Shown here piece by piece: positions 62,377-64,000 of a DNA stretch of 64,000 bases. Both the position numbers and the translations under genes were made by a program. The stretch comes from Bacillus spongiae (GTDB taxonomy: Bacteria > Bacillota > Bacilli > Bacillales > Bacillaceae_K). Within the stretch, counting starts at the first letter, position 1, and each line of letters opens with the position of its first letter. Location: the NCBI RefSeq assembly GCF_037120725.1, contig NZ_JBBAXC010000007.1:62001-126000 (forward strand), read 5' to 3'. The notes under the pieces were generated by a model. The model had not been told where the DNA came from and did no database searches. It saw only the letters and a list, made by a program, of their open reading frames with translations.

Positions 62377-63456
62377 TCATGTTCTAAGTCTATGAACAAT
62401 ATTCGAAATCCCCATTAGAAGAAGTATAAAGATAGGGAGGCCAAAGGCCACTATAATCCCACCTGAACCGATAATCATAATCCATTTTTCAACTTCTCTA
62501 GTAATTTTAATGAAAAGCGTCAGAATAAAGGCAATGATTAGTAAAATCAAAATGGAAAAGCGAGAAGATAATTTAGGAATGGCTTGTTTAAAAAATTGGT
62601 CTGCTCCCCAAAAGTAGAGGATAATCGTAACAAGGACCTCAAAGATAAATAAATGAAAAATCATTCCTTCAATTCTTTCAAGAAAGGGAAGCTCGATATA
62701 CTCAAACATTGTTAATAAAGGAAACGTGTCATTAAGCAGCTGAGGGAAACTAAAGAAACCAAAGGCAATAAAACAAGTGATTAAATAAATAAACGTAATT
62801 AATAGATGCCCAAATAACACAGGTTTATAGGCAGATTTCTTTTTTGTCAGGTAAGGAATGAGTAGTAACGAAAGCTCATATCCTAAAAAGGAAAAGTAAA
62901 CTTGTAAACCACCCGTAAAGAGACTAGTCTCTCCTTCAAAGATAAATGAGGTGAGTCGAGTAAGTCTAAACTCCGCAAGCGGAAATAATAATATTAATGC
63001 AATGACGATAGTTGCCATGAAAATAACGGTTGTTCTCGCAATATGGACAATCCCACTCCGAACGAGCCAATAAGTCAAAATAAGTGCCATAATAACAAAT
63101 ACGGATGTAGGCATTGTAGGGTAGTATAATAAGCGCAAAATAAGTTCAAAATCTTTTGCAATAAGAACGGCAAGACAGCTCCATAACAATGCTATCGCTA
63201 TATATATAGGGAAAAGCAATAGCTTCGGAATAGACTTTTCTAATAGTTGAAAGATGGTACGATCCTTTCCAAAATGAAAGACCAAACCGATAAGCAGAAT
63301 ATTAAGCACACCGATGAAAGAAACGAACAAGAGGGCTATCCAGCCATTCGTACCAAATGCCTCTGCTACAATTCGAGGTAAGGTAAAAATGCTAATACCA
63401 ACTTGGATCATATAAATAATAATGGCCAATTGATAACGATGAATTTTCTCCTGCAT
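62377..63456 (-). CDS. Spore germination receptor B subunit (GerB family)
   Basis: The 359-residue integral membrane protein has ten hydrophobic segments and belongs to the spore germination permease family (amino acid/polyamine/organocation superfamily). It opens HRYQLAIIIYMIQVGISIFT and has TVIFMATIVIALILLF in the middle. It is thought to bind the germinant. The ATG at 63456 follows GAGGAGACC; the frame is open nine codons earlier. It is the first gene of a B-A-C operon, an order less usual than A-B-C. Confidence 0.9.
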   Translation of the reverse strand: MQEKIHRYQLAIIIYMIQVGISIFTLPRIVAEAFGTNGWIALLFVSFIGVLNILLIGLVFHFGKDRTIFQLLEKSIPKLLLFPIYIAIALLWSCLAVLIAKDFELILRLLYYPTMPTSVFVIMALILTYWLVRSGIVHIARTTVIFMATIVIALILLFPLAEFRLTRLTSFIFEGETSLFTGGLQVYFSFLGYELSLLLIPYLTKKKSAYKPVLFGHLLITFIYLITCFIAFGFFSFPQLLNDTFPLLTMFEYIELPFLERIEGMIFHLFIFEVLVTIILYFWGADQFFKQAIPKLSSRFSILILLIIAFILTLFIKITREVEKWIMIIGSGGIIVAFGLPIFILLLMGISNIVHRLRT

Positions 63457-63620
63457 GGCGGGTCTCCTCAAAATGAAATACATTTAGTCCATAACAGTGT
63501 TTAGTATGGGGGAAAGCGAGAAAAATATTCTAGTTTAAGTGATTCCTTATCAAGTAAATTCCTACTTAATGGAGAGAGACCCTTCAGCAAAAAAGGGTAT
63601 CTCATTTACTAGAAGCCAAC

Positions 63621-63658
63621 AAAAAATCCGTATTCCTCTCATGAAGGAATACGGATTT
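63621..63658 (-). terminator. Terminator of the TetR-type gene
   Basis: On the minus strand AAATCCGTATTCCT pairs with AGGAATACGGATTT around a 6-base loop, then continues TTTTG. Confidence 0.85.
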
Positions 63659-63742
63659 ATAATTAATCCTCGTAGAATTTTAGCAATAAATTAACGGTGT
63701 TGCTGATGGGCTCTTGTTCTGTTTGTAACGATTAGAATTCAC

Positions 63743-64000
63743 TCATCGTTTTAACCCTTGAGTAAATATTTGGATAAAGGTGTCAACGGCTTCTTCTCGT
63801 GTAACGGTTGTAAATTTATTCTCAAAACGTGAACGGACGACAAGGATTCCGATAATGCTTGAAATAACGTTATAGGTAATGGCTTCAGAGTTCAATGGAA
63901 GGTGTATCTTTTCCTTTTCTTTCATTACATCAAAGTATTCGATTAACAAATCACATAGGTCTTCAGGGATTAACGTATCAATTTTGTCTTTAAATTCTTT
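63743..64000 (-). CDS. TetR-family regulator, C-terminal part (cut by window end)
   Basis: The frame is open from the window edge to a TGA at 63743, giving about 85 residues of an all-helical C-terminal domain: NSEAITYNVISSIIGILVVR, then TREEAVDTFIQIFTQGLKR. The ending VDTFIQIFTQGL is typical of TetR/AcrR ligand-binding domains. The DNA-binding half lies outside. Its frame start inside the window is not a true start. It is followed by a terminator and precedes the germination operon on the same strand. Confidence 0.65.
   Translation of the reverse strand, partial: KEFKDKIDTLIPEDLCDLLIEYFDVMKEKEKIHLPLNSEAITYNVISSIIGILVVRSRFENKFTTVTREEAVDTFIQIFTQGLKR

Noticed and set aside
1-64000. Search for tRNA, rRNA, insertion sequences and phage genes
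   Set aside because: No cloverleaf, rRNA-like block, DDE or serine/tyrosine recombinase motif, or capsid/terminase protein was seen in the translated frames.

Overview
The window is low-GC Firmicutes DNA from an endospore-forming member of the Bacillaceae. The evidence is a GerA-type germinant receptor operon, a des-desK-desR cold-sensing operon, natA-natB beside a LytTR two-component system, and dgkB close to rlmCD. Most genes have strong purine-rich ribosome binding sites, and GTG and TTG starts are common. The species cannot be named from this sequence. No rRNA, tRNA, CRISPR array, transposase or phage gene was found.

Layout. Bases 1-13500 hold mainly housekeeping and small accessory genes: a DUF1700/DUF4097 envelope pair, XRE regulators, a methyltransferase with an arylamine N-acetyltransferase, a divergent nucleosidase, an RRNPP-type peptide-sensing regulator, dgkB, rlmCD, an Imm33-type protein, a TetR/VOC pair and a heme monooxygenase. 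Bases 13500-16400 are decaying accessory DNA with a SUKH remnant, frameshifted ORFs and a 49-bp direct repeat. Bases 16758-25237 are ordered and functional: a secreted M28 peptidase, natK-natR divergent from natA-natB, and des-desK-desR, with operators visible for both two-component systems. Bases 25400-31960 hold a TraB-like protein, a Cof-type HAD pseudogene broken by a local inversion, a LacI regulator with an intact HAD phosphatase, an SDR enzyme and an Rrf2 regulator. Bases 32111-34679 hold an NTF2-like protein followed by a class M sirtuin (SirTM) and its zinc macrodomain partner, a predicted reversible ADP-ribosylation pair. An SgrR-like regulator diverges from an MFS exporter, and an AlaX editing enzyme follows.

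The largest coherent accessory system is at about 39693-53776. It is a Gram-positive Tad-type pilus/secretion locus (CpaB-, CpaE-, CpaF-, TadB- and TadC-like proteins, a Flp-like pilin, TadE- and TadG-like pseudopilins) with an unusual cargo block between pilin and pseudopilins: two duplicated VWA lipoproteins, a secreted protein with eight 36-bp repeats and a C-terminal glycine zipper, and four small membrane proteins. No prepilin peptidase is present. This cargo block is the best candidate for something undescribed.

Bases 54000-64000 hold a DUF3892 protein, an acetyltransferase, a DeoR-type regulator, a MurA-like enzyme whose catalytic Cys is replaced by Asp, an SDR/MerR divergent pair, a germination operon in B-A-C order, and the C-terminal part of a TetR regulator cut by the window edge.
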